Below are positions 8,297 through 16,900 of a stretch of DNA of 38,119 nucleotides, piece by piece. Every line of letters begins with the position of its first letter. Positions within the stretch are counted from its first letter, which is position 1. Source of the DNA: Streptomyces sp. SM1 (GTDB taxonomy: Bacteria; Actinomycetota; Actinomycetes; Streptomycetales; Streptomycetaceae). The stretch is from the NCBI RefSeq assembly GCF_002910825.1, contig NZ_NEUB01000918.1:1-38119 (forward strand). The letters are read 5' to 3'. The translations under genes and the position numbers were made by a program. Under the pieces are notes generated by a model. The model searched no databases and was not told the origin of the DNA. It saw only the letters and a list, made by a program, of their open reading frames with translations.

Positions 8297-8356
8297 TCAC
8301 CCATCGGAACGTGACGCGAAGTGCTTGTTCCACCGGAGGGCGGTGATCTTCTTCAT
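8297..8356 (-). CDS. possible 19-aa leader peptide
   Basis: ATG 8356 follows AAGAGGA at seven bases spacing and encodes MKKITALRWNKHFASRSDG, then TGA. Two strong hairpins (8227-8245 and 8174-8207) lie just downstream on the same strand. This arrangement would suit an attenuator, or a tiny peptide ahead of a terminator. No codon bias pointing to one amino acid is seen. The rest of 8148-8537 holds no other gene I can support. Confidence 0.35.
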   Translation of the reverse strand: MKKITALRWNKHFASRSDG

Positions 8357-8537
8357 GAGGGAGTCCTCTTCTTGATCATGCGTGTTCGGTGTGCGGTCGC
8401 CGCAGTGACCGCCCGGCTGTGGGATCACAACCGGGCCGTCGTCGGATGGGTACGGGTTAGCCGGTAAAGGGCAGCGGGGTACGGGGACGGCCTCGGGCCG
8501 GGACGGGTGTCCGGGCGCGGGGCCGTGGCGGAGCTGT

Positions 8538-8888
8538 TCAGTGGATCGAAGCGACTGAGGGGTATGCCTTGAGGTCTTGTGTGAGTGCCGCAGCAGTGAC
8601 GAGGTCCGCCGGGCGGCGGCCCGTGATCCCTACGTGAAGCACCACCTTCGGGGGCTCGTGTTGGGCGGTCGATACGTGGTAGCGCCTGCTTCGCACCTGG
8701 AAGTGGTAGCTGCCGAGGCAGATCACATCGCTGTCCTGCGGTAGCGGTGCTCCGAGGAGATCGAGCTCGAAGGTTACGTAGGTCGGGTCCTCCGGCTCCT
8801 GCTCGCCACGCAGCCGAACGACGACGCGTACAACGTCTATGGTGTGCTCCTGGTCACGGGTGCTGGTGGTACTCGGGGGCTGGGGCAT
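8538..8888 (-). CDS. hypothetical 116-aa protein
   Basis: ATG 8888 has GGGA five bases upstream. Strand-rich sequence (TIDVVRVVVRLRGEQEPEDP, DSDVICLGSYHFQVRSRRYH) suggests a small beta-barrel or sandwich. No catalytic motif is seen. It directly follows the SNF2-like helicase and precedes the terminator near 8.2 kb. Confidence 0.65.
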   Translation of the reverse strand: MPQPPSTTSTRDQEHTIDVVRVVVRLRGEQEPEDPTYVTFELDLLGAPLPQDSDVICLGSYHFQVRSRRYHVSTAQHEPPKVVLHVGITGRRPADLVTAAALTQDLKAYPSVASIH

Positions 8889-8954
8889 GTCGGTCCCTTC
8901 GGATGCGGGGTGTGGGCCGCCGGGAGCGGGGCCGTCGTCGGATGGGTACGGGTA

Positions 8955-10823
8955 TCAGACCCGCTCGGAAGCCCAGAGGTCGTTGAGGTCCTCGCGGATC
9001 TCTTCTTCCAGGGCGGCGAGGAGTGCCTGCTCGGCGTTGAAGCCCCCGGACACGGCCTGGATGAGGTCGTCCTGGACCTGCTGCTTGCCGGCGAGCACCG
9101 AGGGCATCCGCTCGTCCTGCGTTCCCTTGGCGATGAGCCGGTGGATGATCACTGGCCGCTGCTGGCCGGGGCGGTGCAGCCGACCGTTCGTCTGCATGTA
9201 GTGCTCGAGCGAGAACGGCAGCGTGTACCAGATCATTGTCGAGCCGCCGTGCTGCAGGTTCAGGCCGTGCCCCGCGGCGGCGGGGTGGAGCAGCATCACC
9301 GGGATCTGCTTGGCGTTCCACCGGCGGACCGTGTCGCGCGAGCCGTCGAAGGCCTGCGCGTCGATGCCGACCTTCCGGAGCCTCGTAAGCAGCTGCTCCT
9401 TGTCCGACTTGAAGTGATAGGCGATGAGCACGGGCTCGCCGCCATTGTTGCGCACGAGGTACTCGGCCATCTCGAGCTTCTTGTCGTGGATGACCTCGTA
9501 CCGGCCCTTCGTGGCCGGGTCGTCGGGATCCGCAGTGTAGAGCGTGCCCGAAGCGAACTGCATGAGCTTGCTGGTAAGCACCGCCTGATTCTCGGCGATG
9601 ATCGACTCGACGCTCTGTGTCACCTTTCCGTCGTCGTCGGTGTAGGTCCGCACGATGTCCAGGACCAGGTCACGCTTGAATTCCTTGTAAGCCTGAAGCA
9701 GGTCAGGCGGGAGCGTGACGTTGACGTCCTGGATGGTGAGCGATGGCAAGATCAGTGTGGTGTTCTGCGCGCTCATCACCAGGTGCGAGATGGCCTGATG
9801 GATCTCGGCCTCGGCGTTCGCCGTGGGGATCCACTTCGCCGGCGTCGTCGTACCGGGAACCATCTTCGGGACGAACCACCGGTTGCGGAACTGGGTGATA
9901 TCCCGGCCGAGCGCTTGGCCTTGGTCGAGCAGGTAAATCTGGCTCCACAGGTCGTGGAGACCATTCGGGCTCGGTGTTCCCGTCAGCTCGATGAGCCGGG
10001 TCATGGCCGGCCGCACCGTTGCCAGGGCCAGGAAGCGCTGCGAGTTGTGCGACTTGAAACCCTGGGACTCGTCGATGATGACCGTCTGGAAGGGCCAGAT
10101 GATGGTGTTCTGGCCGTTGATGTTCTGGACCGGCAGCTGGTCGACCAGACCGAAGCGGCACTGAGCGCAGCCTGCGCCGGAACAGGTTCGGCAGTCATAG
10201 GCTTCCCACGCCACCAGGGCCGACTTGAGCAACTCCTGAATCCAGGCGCGGATCTTGGCCTTGGCGGGGACCCGGTTGTTGGCGTTGCCGGCGACCAGAG
10301 CACGGTATTCGTCGATCAGCTCGTCTCGGCCCAGTGGCCCCCGTGCCTGGAGCAGACCCAGGATCGCCGTCGCCTCCGGTGAGACGGTCGGGGCAGGCAC
10401 TGCGCCTGGCACTGGCGTGATCAGCTTCGTCTCCTGGGACGGCTGAGTCAGCAGCTCCTGGTTGATGAAGTACATCGTCGGCGGATCTGTGGCGACTTCC
10501 TGGAAGCGCTTCAGGCGCTTGGCCTTGGAGAGCTTCCTGTCGTTCTCGTCGACGATGAGCGACTTCGTCCGGATGGGGAAGCCCCACTTCTCGATCTCGT
10601 CGATCCAGGTGGAGCGGGCGATCGCCACGGGCGCTATGACGAGGATGTGACCCATCGGGCGGATCGTCTGTAGTACCGCGAGGGTGCTGAGCGTCTTCAT
10701 GCCACCTACGGGGACCCATGCACCTGCGAAAGGGTGGTCAACGAGGAAGTCGTGGATCTGCTGCTGATGCGGCATCAGCGAGATCGGGGACGGAGCAGTA
10801 GCCGTAGTCATGTCGCTGGTCAT
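8955..10823 (-). CDS. SNF2-like superfamily 2 helicase/ATPase (622 aa)
   Basis: This is a DNA-translocating ATPase of the SNF2/SF2 type common in phage replication modules. Motifs in order: a Walker A variant VPVGGMKT (residues 38-44, first Gly replaced by Val-Gly-Gly), IAPVAI (Ia), DESQ at 251-254 (II), LTGTPSPNG (III), HFKSDKEQ region (IV), HPAAAGHGLNLQ (V) and NGRLHRPGQQRP (VI). A four-cysteine insert at residues 211-222 (C-x2-C-x4-C-x2-C) should bind zinc and lies between motifs Ia and II. The start ATG 10823 has GAAGAG five bases upstream; a second ATG is four codons in. VRR-NUC and polymerase genes lie upstream in the same array, the usual company for this family. Confidence 0.85.
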   Translation of the reverse strand: MTSDMTTATAPSPISLMPHQQQIHDFLVDHPFAGAWVPVGGMKTLSTLAVLQTIRPMGHILVIAPVAIARSTWIDEIEKWGFPIRTKSLIVDENDRKLSKAKRLKRFQEVATDPPTMYFINQELLTQPSQETKLITPVPGAVPAPTVSPEATAILGLLQARGPLGRDELIDEYRALVAGNANNRVPAKAKIRAWIQELLKSALVAWEAYDCRTCSGAGCAQCRFGLVDQLPVQNINGQNTIIWPFQTVIIDESQGFKSHNSQRFLALATVRPAMTRLIELTGTPSPNGLHDLWSQIYLLDQGQALGRDITQFRNRWFVPKMVPGTTTPAKWIPTANAEAEIHQAISHLVMSAQNTTLILPSLTIQDVNVTLPPDLLQAYKEFKRDLVLDIVRTYTDDDGKVTQSVESIIAENQAVLTSKLMQFASGTLYTADPDDPATKGRYEVIHDKKLEMAEYLVRNNGGEPVLIAYHFKSDKEQLLTRLRKVGIDAQAFDGSRDTVRRWNAKQIPVMLLHPAAAGHGLNLQHGGSTMIWYTLPFSLEHYMQTNGRLHRPGQQRPVIIHRLIAKGTQDERMPSVLAGKQQVQDDLIQAVSGGFNAEQALLAALEEEIREDLNDLWASERV

Positions 10824-10995
10824 CCCTTCTCTTCGAGTGAGTGGTCAGGCATGGAAGGCCTCTTGCATAGGGGCGAGTCGGGGATGGGCCTCGTCGGCTC
10901 TCTATTTTTGCTGCGCGACCTCGGTCTCCAGCTCGGCGACCCTCGCTTCGAGCTGCGTGACGCGCGTTGGCTCCAGGGGGCGGTCGAGGACGCCG

Positions 10996-12210
10996 TCAGG
11001 CGCGGGTGCGGGCGGTGGCCTGCCGGGCGCGGAAGGTGTTGATGAGTGCTGCTGCGGCGCCCTCGGGGGAGTGGTAGGGGTCGGTGATGCCGGGTCCGGT
11101 CCAGCGGCCGTTCTCCGTGTACCGGATCGGTCCGGTCTCGGTGTCGTCGACGCGGACCGAGCGGGTGCCGGCGTCGGTCTCGCGGCCCAGCTCGGCGTCC
11201 TGGAGGGCGCTGAGGATCGTGCGGACGCTGCCGTGGCGGCCGGCGTCCTCGAGCAGGAGCGCCGTGGACTCCAGCCGAGCACTGGTGTCGGTGGCGATGG
11301 CGGACAGTTCCTGGGCGAGGGCGCGGACTTCAGGCGCGGTATCGGGGGCGGAGGCTTCGACGCTGCGGGCCGCGGTGGCCAGTTCGTCCAGGGCGGAGGC
11401 GGCCGCTCGGCAGTCGGCCCGGTTCTTCGCGCAGGGGCCGCTGGGCAGCTGGGCCGCCGCTGCGTCGAGGGCGGCGAGCGCGTGGAGGGTGTCATCAGGC
11501 AGGGAGGCCAGGGTGCGGGTGCCGGACTGGACGTCGCGGTAGGTGCGGAAGGCGGTGGCGAGGGCCTGGTCGGCGGCGTGGGGGTCGGGGAAGGGGCCGT
11601 CGAGGTCGGAGGGCGGCTTCGACGCGGTGGCGCCGAGGCGGGCGGTGGCCAGTTCGGTGAAGGCCAGCAGGCGGGCGAGGGGGAAGGCCATCCATTCACG
11701 TTCGTCGCCGGTGGCGTCGGAGAGCAGGGCCCGGGCGGGTTCACGGACCTGGTCCAGGAGGCGGACGACGCGCAGGCATCCGCCGCGGGTACCGGACGCG
11801 TCGTGCTCCCGCACGATGGCCTCCAGGCCGTCGAGGATCGCGGCCACGTGCGGCTGGCGCAGGGCGTGGAAGAAGTAGGCGCGGGCGGCGGAGTCGACGA
11901 TCTCCTGGCGCTGGAGCGGAATGGGGGAGAGCGCGGCCCGGGCCTCGGAGACACTGGAGTACGGCTGGTGCTCTGCGTCGGCCGTGGCGTGCAGGGCGAT
12001 ATGGAAGACCCCGACGTCCTCGGCCGCCCGCGGAGCGTCCGTGCGCCGGGGGCCGACATCCGTTCCGACGCGGCCGCGGTAGGCGCCGCCGGCGGCGTCG
12101 ACCTGGCCCACGACTACGTCGTTGGCGTCGACGACTTCGGCCGATGCGGAGCCGTCGGCGGGCGGGCGCAGCCGGAATGCCGGGAACGCCTGCAGGACCG
12201 GGCTGTTCAT
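10996..12210 (-). CDS. hypothetical 404-aa helical protein
   Basis: ATG 12210 follows AGAGGAG at four bases. The protein is Ala/Leu-rich and mostly helical over residues 90-330 (DDTLHALAALDAAAAQLPSG, VRALAQELSAIATDTSARLE). It ends with a distinct motif ENGRWTGPGITDPYHSPE, like a short WxG domain. No family is recognised. After its TGA, skipping one base would extend it through 10902 as a coiled-coil tail (THVTQLEAR-like: VTQLEARVAELETEVAQQK). That stretch has no start codon of its own, so the stop may result from an indel. Confidence 0.6.
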   Translation of the reverse strand: MNSPVLQAFPAFRLRPPADGSASAEVVDANDVVVGQVDAAGGAYRGRVGTDVGPRRTDAPRAAEDVGVFHIALHATADAEHQPYSSVSEARAALSPIPLQRQEIVDSAARAYFFHALRQPHVAAILDGLEAIVREHDASGTRGGCLRVVRLLDQVREPARALLSDATGDEREWMAFPLARLLAFTELATARLGATASKPPSDLDGPFPDPHAADQALATAFRTYRDVQSGTRTLASLPDDTLHALAALDAAAAQLPSGPCAKNRADCRAAASALDELATAARSVEASAPDTAPEVRALAQELSAIATDTSARLESTALLLEDAGRHGSVRTILSALQDAELGRETDAGTRSVRVDDTETGPIRYTENGRWTGPGITDPYHSPEGAAAALINTFRARQATARTRA

Positions 12211-12277
12211 GGGTCTCCTCTGGTGGTGGAAGTCGGGCCGGCGCGGGCGGGTGCGCCGACCCGGGGCGAGCGGATGG

Positions 12278-12436
12278 TCAGTTCGAAGTGCTCAGGGCGG
12301 GAAGGTTGCGGACCCGCGGGTCGGGCCCGAGGGCTTCGCGCACGCGTTGCAGCACTGCCACCGGGTCGTCAGGCTGCTCGACTGCGCCAACCTGTCCGTC
12401 CTGCTCGTTCAGTGCGGTGTTGATGACGGTGGGGTT
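12278..12436 (-). other. coding-like in-frame continuation after TAG (52 codons)
   Basis: Directly after the TAG of the 12437-12820 gene, the same frame continues NPTVINTALNEQDGQVGAVE to LQRVREALGPDPRVRN and ends at TGA 12278. It reads like protein, but no ATG, GTG or TTG occurs in its first 25 codons and no ribosome-binding site is seen. It may be a C-terminal extension reached by readthrough, or the TAG may be a mutation or an error (for example from CAG). Confidence 0.4.
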
Positions 12437-12820
12437 CTACTGCCGCACCTTGTTGCGGGCGTCCTTGTCAGCCTGGTGATGCTGGTCGCTGAGCTGCTGG
12501 ACGTGGCTGAGGTCGCCTCGGCGGGCGGCGGCACGCACGTTGAGGGCGAGGGCGCGTAGCAGTTCGAGTTCGCCGACGTAGGCCTCGTCGTCTGGCGTCT
12601 GGTAGTCGGCGATCTCCTCGAGCTGGGTGATCGCGTCGTTCCAGCCAGTGCCGTACCAGATGGGTCCGGTGAGGGCGGTACAGGTGACCGGGATGGCACG
12701 GAGTCGGCCGATGCACTTCTGGATGACCTCAGTGCGGTACCCATCCAGCAGTTCGACGATCTCTGCGTCGGCAGTGGCGAGCACTCCGGGGTGATTGATG
12801 ATCCGATCGCGAGTGCTCAT
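12437..12820 (-). CDS. hypothetical 127-aa protein
   Basis: ATG 12820 overlaps the upstream stop (ATGA); the longer in-frame extension is rejected because it overlaps the previous gene. The sequence is helical and charged (DAEIVELLDGYRTEVIQKC, AYVGELELLRALALNVRAAA). No known domain is recognised. It ends with TAG followed by in-frame coding-like sequence. Confidence 0.6.
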   Translation of the reverse strand: MSTRDRIINHPGVLATADAEIVELLDGYRTEVIQKCIGRLRAIPVTCTALTGPIWYGTGWNDAITQLEEIADYQTPDDEAYVGELELLRALALNVRAAARRGDLSHVQQLSDQHHQADKDARNKVRQ

Positions 12821-13110
12821 GCGGCACGCCCCGAGCAGCGGGCCGTGCGCCGGTTGGCGTCGTGGACGCTGCACCTCTCGCGGCCCTGCTTGCGGGCCCA
12901 CCACGTCTGCGCGACGTCCGTCTGCGCGTTGATCTGCGCCATGTGCCCATTTACCAGGCCGATCACGGTGGTGGCGTAGCCGACGACGTACAGGCTGATG
13001 AAGACGGTGTCGGGCTCGCGCAGCATCCCGGAGGAGAACTCGTCGCGCTGGCCGGAGTCTTTGGTCTCATACTGCGGTTGCCGGGCCGCGGCTATGTATG
13101 TGTGGGTCAT
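12817..13110 (-). CDS. hypothetical 97-aa protein with one hydrophobic segment
   Basis: ATG 13110 overlaps the VRR-NUC stop (ATGA), and the gene's own stop overlaps the next start. Residues about 38-58 (VFISLYVVGYATTVIGLVNG) are hydrophobic enough for a weak membrane segment or a buried helix. The C-terminus holds two Cys and a basic tail. No family is recognised. Translational coupling makes it part of the replication operon. Confidence 0.6.
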   Translation of the reverse strand: MTHTYIAAARQPQYETKDSGQRDEFSSGMLREPDTVFISLYVVGYATTVIGLVNGHMAQINAQTDVAQTWWARKQGRERCSVHDANRRTARCSGRAA

Positions 13111-13421
13111 GGTGCTGCTCCCTGTTGGTCGGATGAGGTCTTGAGGAGGTGCGCGATGAAGACGTCGACGCTCGCCTTGTCGTCGACGACGTGAACCTCG
13201 GCGCCGTGGCGGCGCAGCTTGGCGTGCGTGAGCTGTTGCAGCTTCCGCAGCTGGCCGCCGGGGCGTTTGACCTCGACGAACACGGTGCCGCGGGGGGCGA
13301 CGACGATCCGGTCGGGCACTCCCCCGCGGGCTGGTGAGACGAATTTCAGGCACAGGAAGCCGTGCGCCCGGCACTGGCTGAGGAGATAGTCCTCGATGGT
13401 GCTCTCTCGCGTGCGAGCCAT
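13107..13421 (-). CDS. VRR-NUC domain nuclease (104 aa)
   Basis: A stand-alone VRR-NUC protein, a PD-(D/E)XK nuclease family that cuts structured DNA such as junctions and flaps and is common beside SNF2 helicases in phages. Visible catalytic pattern: N-terminal Glu10 in TIEDYLL, Asp37 in GGVPDRIVV, and Glu50-Val-Lys52 in TVFVEVKRPGGQLRK, with Gln57 after it. The length is typical of single-domain phage members. The start ATG 13421 overlaps the preceding stop. It probably works with the SNF2-like helicase encoded at 8955-10823. Confidence 0.85.
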   Translation of the reverse strand: MARTRESTIEDYLLSQCRAHGFLCLKFVSPARGGVPDRIVVAPRGTVFVEVKRPGGQLRKLQQLTHAKLRRHGAEVHVVDDKASVDVFIAHLLKTSSDQQGAAP

Positions 13422-13738
13422 CAGCGCTGTGCCGTCTCGTCCGAGGAGACCGTCGGCACGCCGTACTTCAGCTCACTGGGATCGACGAGGCGGAAGCCCG
13501 AGGAGTGCTTGTGCATCCGGGAGACGCTGATGGTCGAGCGCCTCGTGCCGTAGTGGGCCCGGACCCGGGCCCTGCCGTTTTTGACGAACTCGACGACGAC
13601 GCGGCGCTGGTTCTGCCGGGTGTCGAGGTCCTCCCAGATCTGACCCGGGCAGACCAGGATGCCCTCGCGGGTCGTGTTCTTTTCCTGCTGGACCTGGGCG
13701 TCGTCGTCCTCGGCGGAGGTGTCGGTCGCGGCACTCAC
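13421..13738 (-). CDS. hypothetical 105-aa protein, short beta domain
   Basis: GTG 13738 overlaps the stop of a 17-codon leader (GTGA), so translation is likely coupled. After an acidic disordered N-terminus (to about residue 25), residues 28-95 form an alternating strand pattern: GQIWEDLDTRQNQRRVVVEF, then RVRAHYGTRRSTISVSRMHK, then GFRLVDPSE. Small actinobacterial proteins of unknown function with this general layout exist. No enzymatic motif is seen. It sits directly upstream of the VRR-NUC gene. Confidence 0.65.
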   Translation of the reverse strand: MSAATDTSAEDDDAQVQQEKNTTREGILVCPGQIWEDLDTRQNQRRVVVEFVKNGRARVRAHYGTRRSTISVSRMHKHSSGFRLVDPSELKYGVPTVSSDETAQR

Positions 13739-13788
13739 AACTCGTCGCCCCCCTCAACGGTGCGGACGGGAAGTGTGGTCTGGAACAT
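13735..13788 (-). CDS. 17-aa leader peptide
   Basis: ATG 13788 follows GAGGA at five bases, a good ribosome-binding site. It encodes MFQTTLPVRTVEGGDEL and stops at a TGA that overlaps the GTG of the next gene. The overlap suggests it serves to load ribosomes for that gene. A small hairpin, GGCGAG/CTCGCC, lies upstream at about 13812-13829 within the gap after the polymerase gene; the rest of 13789-13916 shows nothing else. Confidence 0.45.
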   Translation of the reverse strand: MFQTTLPVRTVEGGDEL

Positions 13789-13916
13789 GACGTTCCTCGA
13801 TTCTCTTGCCATGGCGAGCAAGACTCGCCTTCATCCGAAATTCGAATCGGGCCCCGAGCAGCGTCGTGTCGGCACGGCCCGGCACCCTGCGGTCCGATGG
13901 TGGAGCGGGGAGCTGA

Positions 13917-16900
13917 TCAGGCGGCGTTCTTCCAGTTCTTGGTGAACGTCTCGTCGAGCATTCGGGTGTAGATGCCGAGATCGAGCGCCCCGATGAGCTG
14001 CTCGACTCGGGCGGCCGGCAGTGCGCGGAGGTCGTCGTTGACGACGATTACCGACCAGTGCGGGTCGATGCCGTTGATCCGGCGGATCACGACGTCCTGG
14101 TTATCGGGCAGCAGCGTGAGGCCGTCGGAGATGCTGGCCTCGCTGCGGTTCTTCGCCCACCCGTGGTGACGCAGGATCTCCAGCGCGATCGGGTCACGTC
14201 GCACCCCGGCGCTGCCGGACTCGCGGCGCTTGCCCTGGCTGGCCGGGTTCACCTTCCATGCGCCGGCGTTGTGCAGGCTCACGGCACCATCAGTGCCGTC
14301 GTGGACGATGAAGACCCGGTTGACCATCTGCAGGGCCCGCGGGTTCACCAGCTGCGCATCGGCGTCCTCGTTGTCGTCACGGTCGGGCGCGGCGCTGACC
14401 GGGTCGGCGGCGAACGGGTAGGTGATTGATCCGCGCGAGGCGGCGAGGACGTTCTGGAACAGCAGCAGCGTCCGCACGGGATCGGCCGGGTCGATCGCCT
14501 CCTCGATCATCTTCCGGCCCAGCACAGGATCGAACGGCTCGGCGAGAGCCTCCTCTCCCCTGCTGGCGACGGTCTGCAGGTAGCGGGCCAGGGCGAAGTC
14601 GATCACGGCCGGGTGGGCCAGCGACTTCGTCGGGGTAGGACCCGCGTGGCAGGCCAGCGTCCCGCCGGAGGCGGTGATGATCGGGCTGTCGGCGACGCTC
14701 CGGTCCTCACTGGGCGACTCCAGCTCGAGCCGGTTGTTCGAGTCCTTGCTGATGAGGAACATCAGCTCCGGTTCGATGTCGATGCCGATGGCGGCCTGCT
14801 GCTCGGCGAGCACCCGGTTGTTGGTGGTCTCATCGAAGCCGTTCTCGCCGCCGACGACGGAGTAGAGGCCGTCGGTGTTCGTCGAGATGATCCGCGCACC
14901 GGCCAGCGTCTGGGCCTGCCCGATCCGCCAGCTGAACAGCTGGCCGACGATCCGCATCGAGATGGTGCGGTTGTTCATCCTGATCGGGGTCCGGTGCGCG
15001 GCGTCAGCAGCTCCAGAGGCCGAGTTGAGGATCAGCTTCGTGCCGTTGCGCAGGGTCGTGAGCCGGGCCTTCTCCTCGGAGGAGATACCCGGCTTCTTCA
15101 TCTCGAAGCCCAGGCGCTCCTTCTCGAAGAAGATCGTCGTGTAGCGGTCCGCGCCCAGCTCGGGGTTGTAGAACGCCCTCATGTTGCGCAGCAGGTTCGG
15201 GTAGTAGCTCGTGAAGTCCTCATGGATGACGAGGCCTGCCGAGGTCCGTGCGAACTTCGGGTGCAGCTTGGTGGATTTGTCGGCCTTCGCAGTGAACAGC
15301 GTGGGGGCCTTCTTCGCCGGCTCATCGCGATAGACGGCCTTGACCGCCGAGGTGACGGCCAGGACTATCTTGCCGTCGAGCACGGTCCCGTCGGCCAGGC
15401 GCACGTGCATCGCCTCGGTGTCCGGGCGCTGCGTGTCCAGCAGCTGGGCCGGATCCGGCACTTGGGCCTGCGCACGCGCGAGCTGCTCAGCCTGGTCCTG
15501 GTCGCCCTTCTTCGACTTGCGGTACTTCACCTTTTTCGGGTCCGAGCCCAGCAGCACGAGCCGCTTGTCGACAGCCGTGCCGTCGGGCAGCGCGAGCAGG
15601 TTGTGCTGGCGCTTGGCCTCGGCGACGAAGTCCTTCGCATCCGGGTAGAAGAGCTTGGCGAGGCCGATCATCGCTGCCTGTTCTCGGTGCTCGAAGGAGT
15701 CGGCGTCGAAGACTGTCATGTCTGCCTCGGCTCCGTGGATGCCGCCTGTGCTGAACGTGGCGAAGCACGATGACGGAGAGGCGTCACGGTGGAAGTAGGG
15801 CACGTTGTTCGGTGCCTTCGGCAGCTCGCGCAGGGACTTGGCCGGGAGGTCGAACAGGTCGCGGTACTCCTCGGAGTCGTTGAAGTTCTGTCCCTCGATC
15901 GAACGGTAGTAATTGACGACCTGCATGAACTGGCGGTGCGCCTTCGCCTGTGCCGGCGTCGCGGCTGGGTCCTTGGCAGGGTCGGGGGCCACGTTGTCCT
16001 CGAAGAAGCGCACGCACTCGTCGAGCACGTTGACCTGGGAGATGCCCTGCTCCTCGGCCACCTCCTTGGCCGGATAGAGGAACGACACGGCCTCGATGTC
16101 GTTCAGCGAGGTGTACGGCGCGAGGATGCGGCCGACGAACTTCGCGGAGGACGAGTCGATGGTCAGGCGGTCCCGGCGCACCGAGCCGTTCTTGGCGTAG
16201 ACGGTCTCGGAGTACTGCGCCAGCAGACCGGCCTTGAGGTCGAAGTTGCTGGCGTAGGCCGGGTGCTGGAAGAGCTGGGCCAGGCCCAGGCAGTCGGAGA
16301 CGTTGTAGGCCAGCAGCTCGTAGAGATCCTCGATCGCGGCGATCGAGGTGTCGTGGCTGAGCTTGTCGGACTCCTTGATCTGGCGGCCGAGCATCCCGAG
16401 CAGGCGCTTGAGGCTCACCTTGGTCTGCAGCTCGTTGAGACGGGCGACGTCCAGGTGCCGGCCCGAGTGCATCATGGCGCGGCGGATCTTGGCGGCCGGG
16501 CCGTCCCAGCCGAGGTAGCCGGGCATGTACTCGATGTGCTCGTTGAACAGCTTGTCGTTGTGCTCGCGCATCTCGCGCGCGGTGGTCGGCTGGACAAGAC
16601 GACCGGAGTGCGGAGCCGGGAAGGTCTCCATCAGGTACAGCGCGAGCATGGTCATGTCGTAGTTCAGCGAGTTGTACCCGGCCAGGAACGGGTGTTTCAG
16701 CGGGTCGTACTCGGGATCCGTGTCGCAGACCGGGCGCAGGCTCGCCGGATAGGACGAGACCTCGCTGCGGTCGTTGACCTGGTCGGCGTTCGAGAGGCCC
16801 ATCAGCTCGGCGAGGCGGAGGTTGCCCCGCTCGCCGCGCAGGTTCCACAGCTGGACGCTCACCGCGGGCAGGCCCGGGTTGGAGCGCACCACGGCTTCAT

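Noticed and set aside
10810..12423. 537-codon Gly-rich plus-strand frame
   Set aside because: Extreme Gly/Ala/Arg/Val composition opposite the 404-aa minus-strand gene; no ribosome-binding site or motif.
3224..12439. Element-wide reassignment of TAG to an amino acid
   Set aside because: The genes ending at 7209, 24361 and 30649 use TAG as a normal stop with no coding continuation, and no suppressor tRNA is visible.
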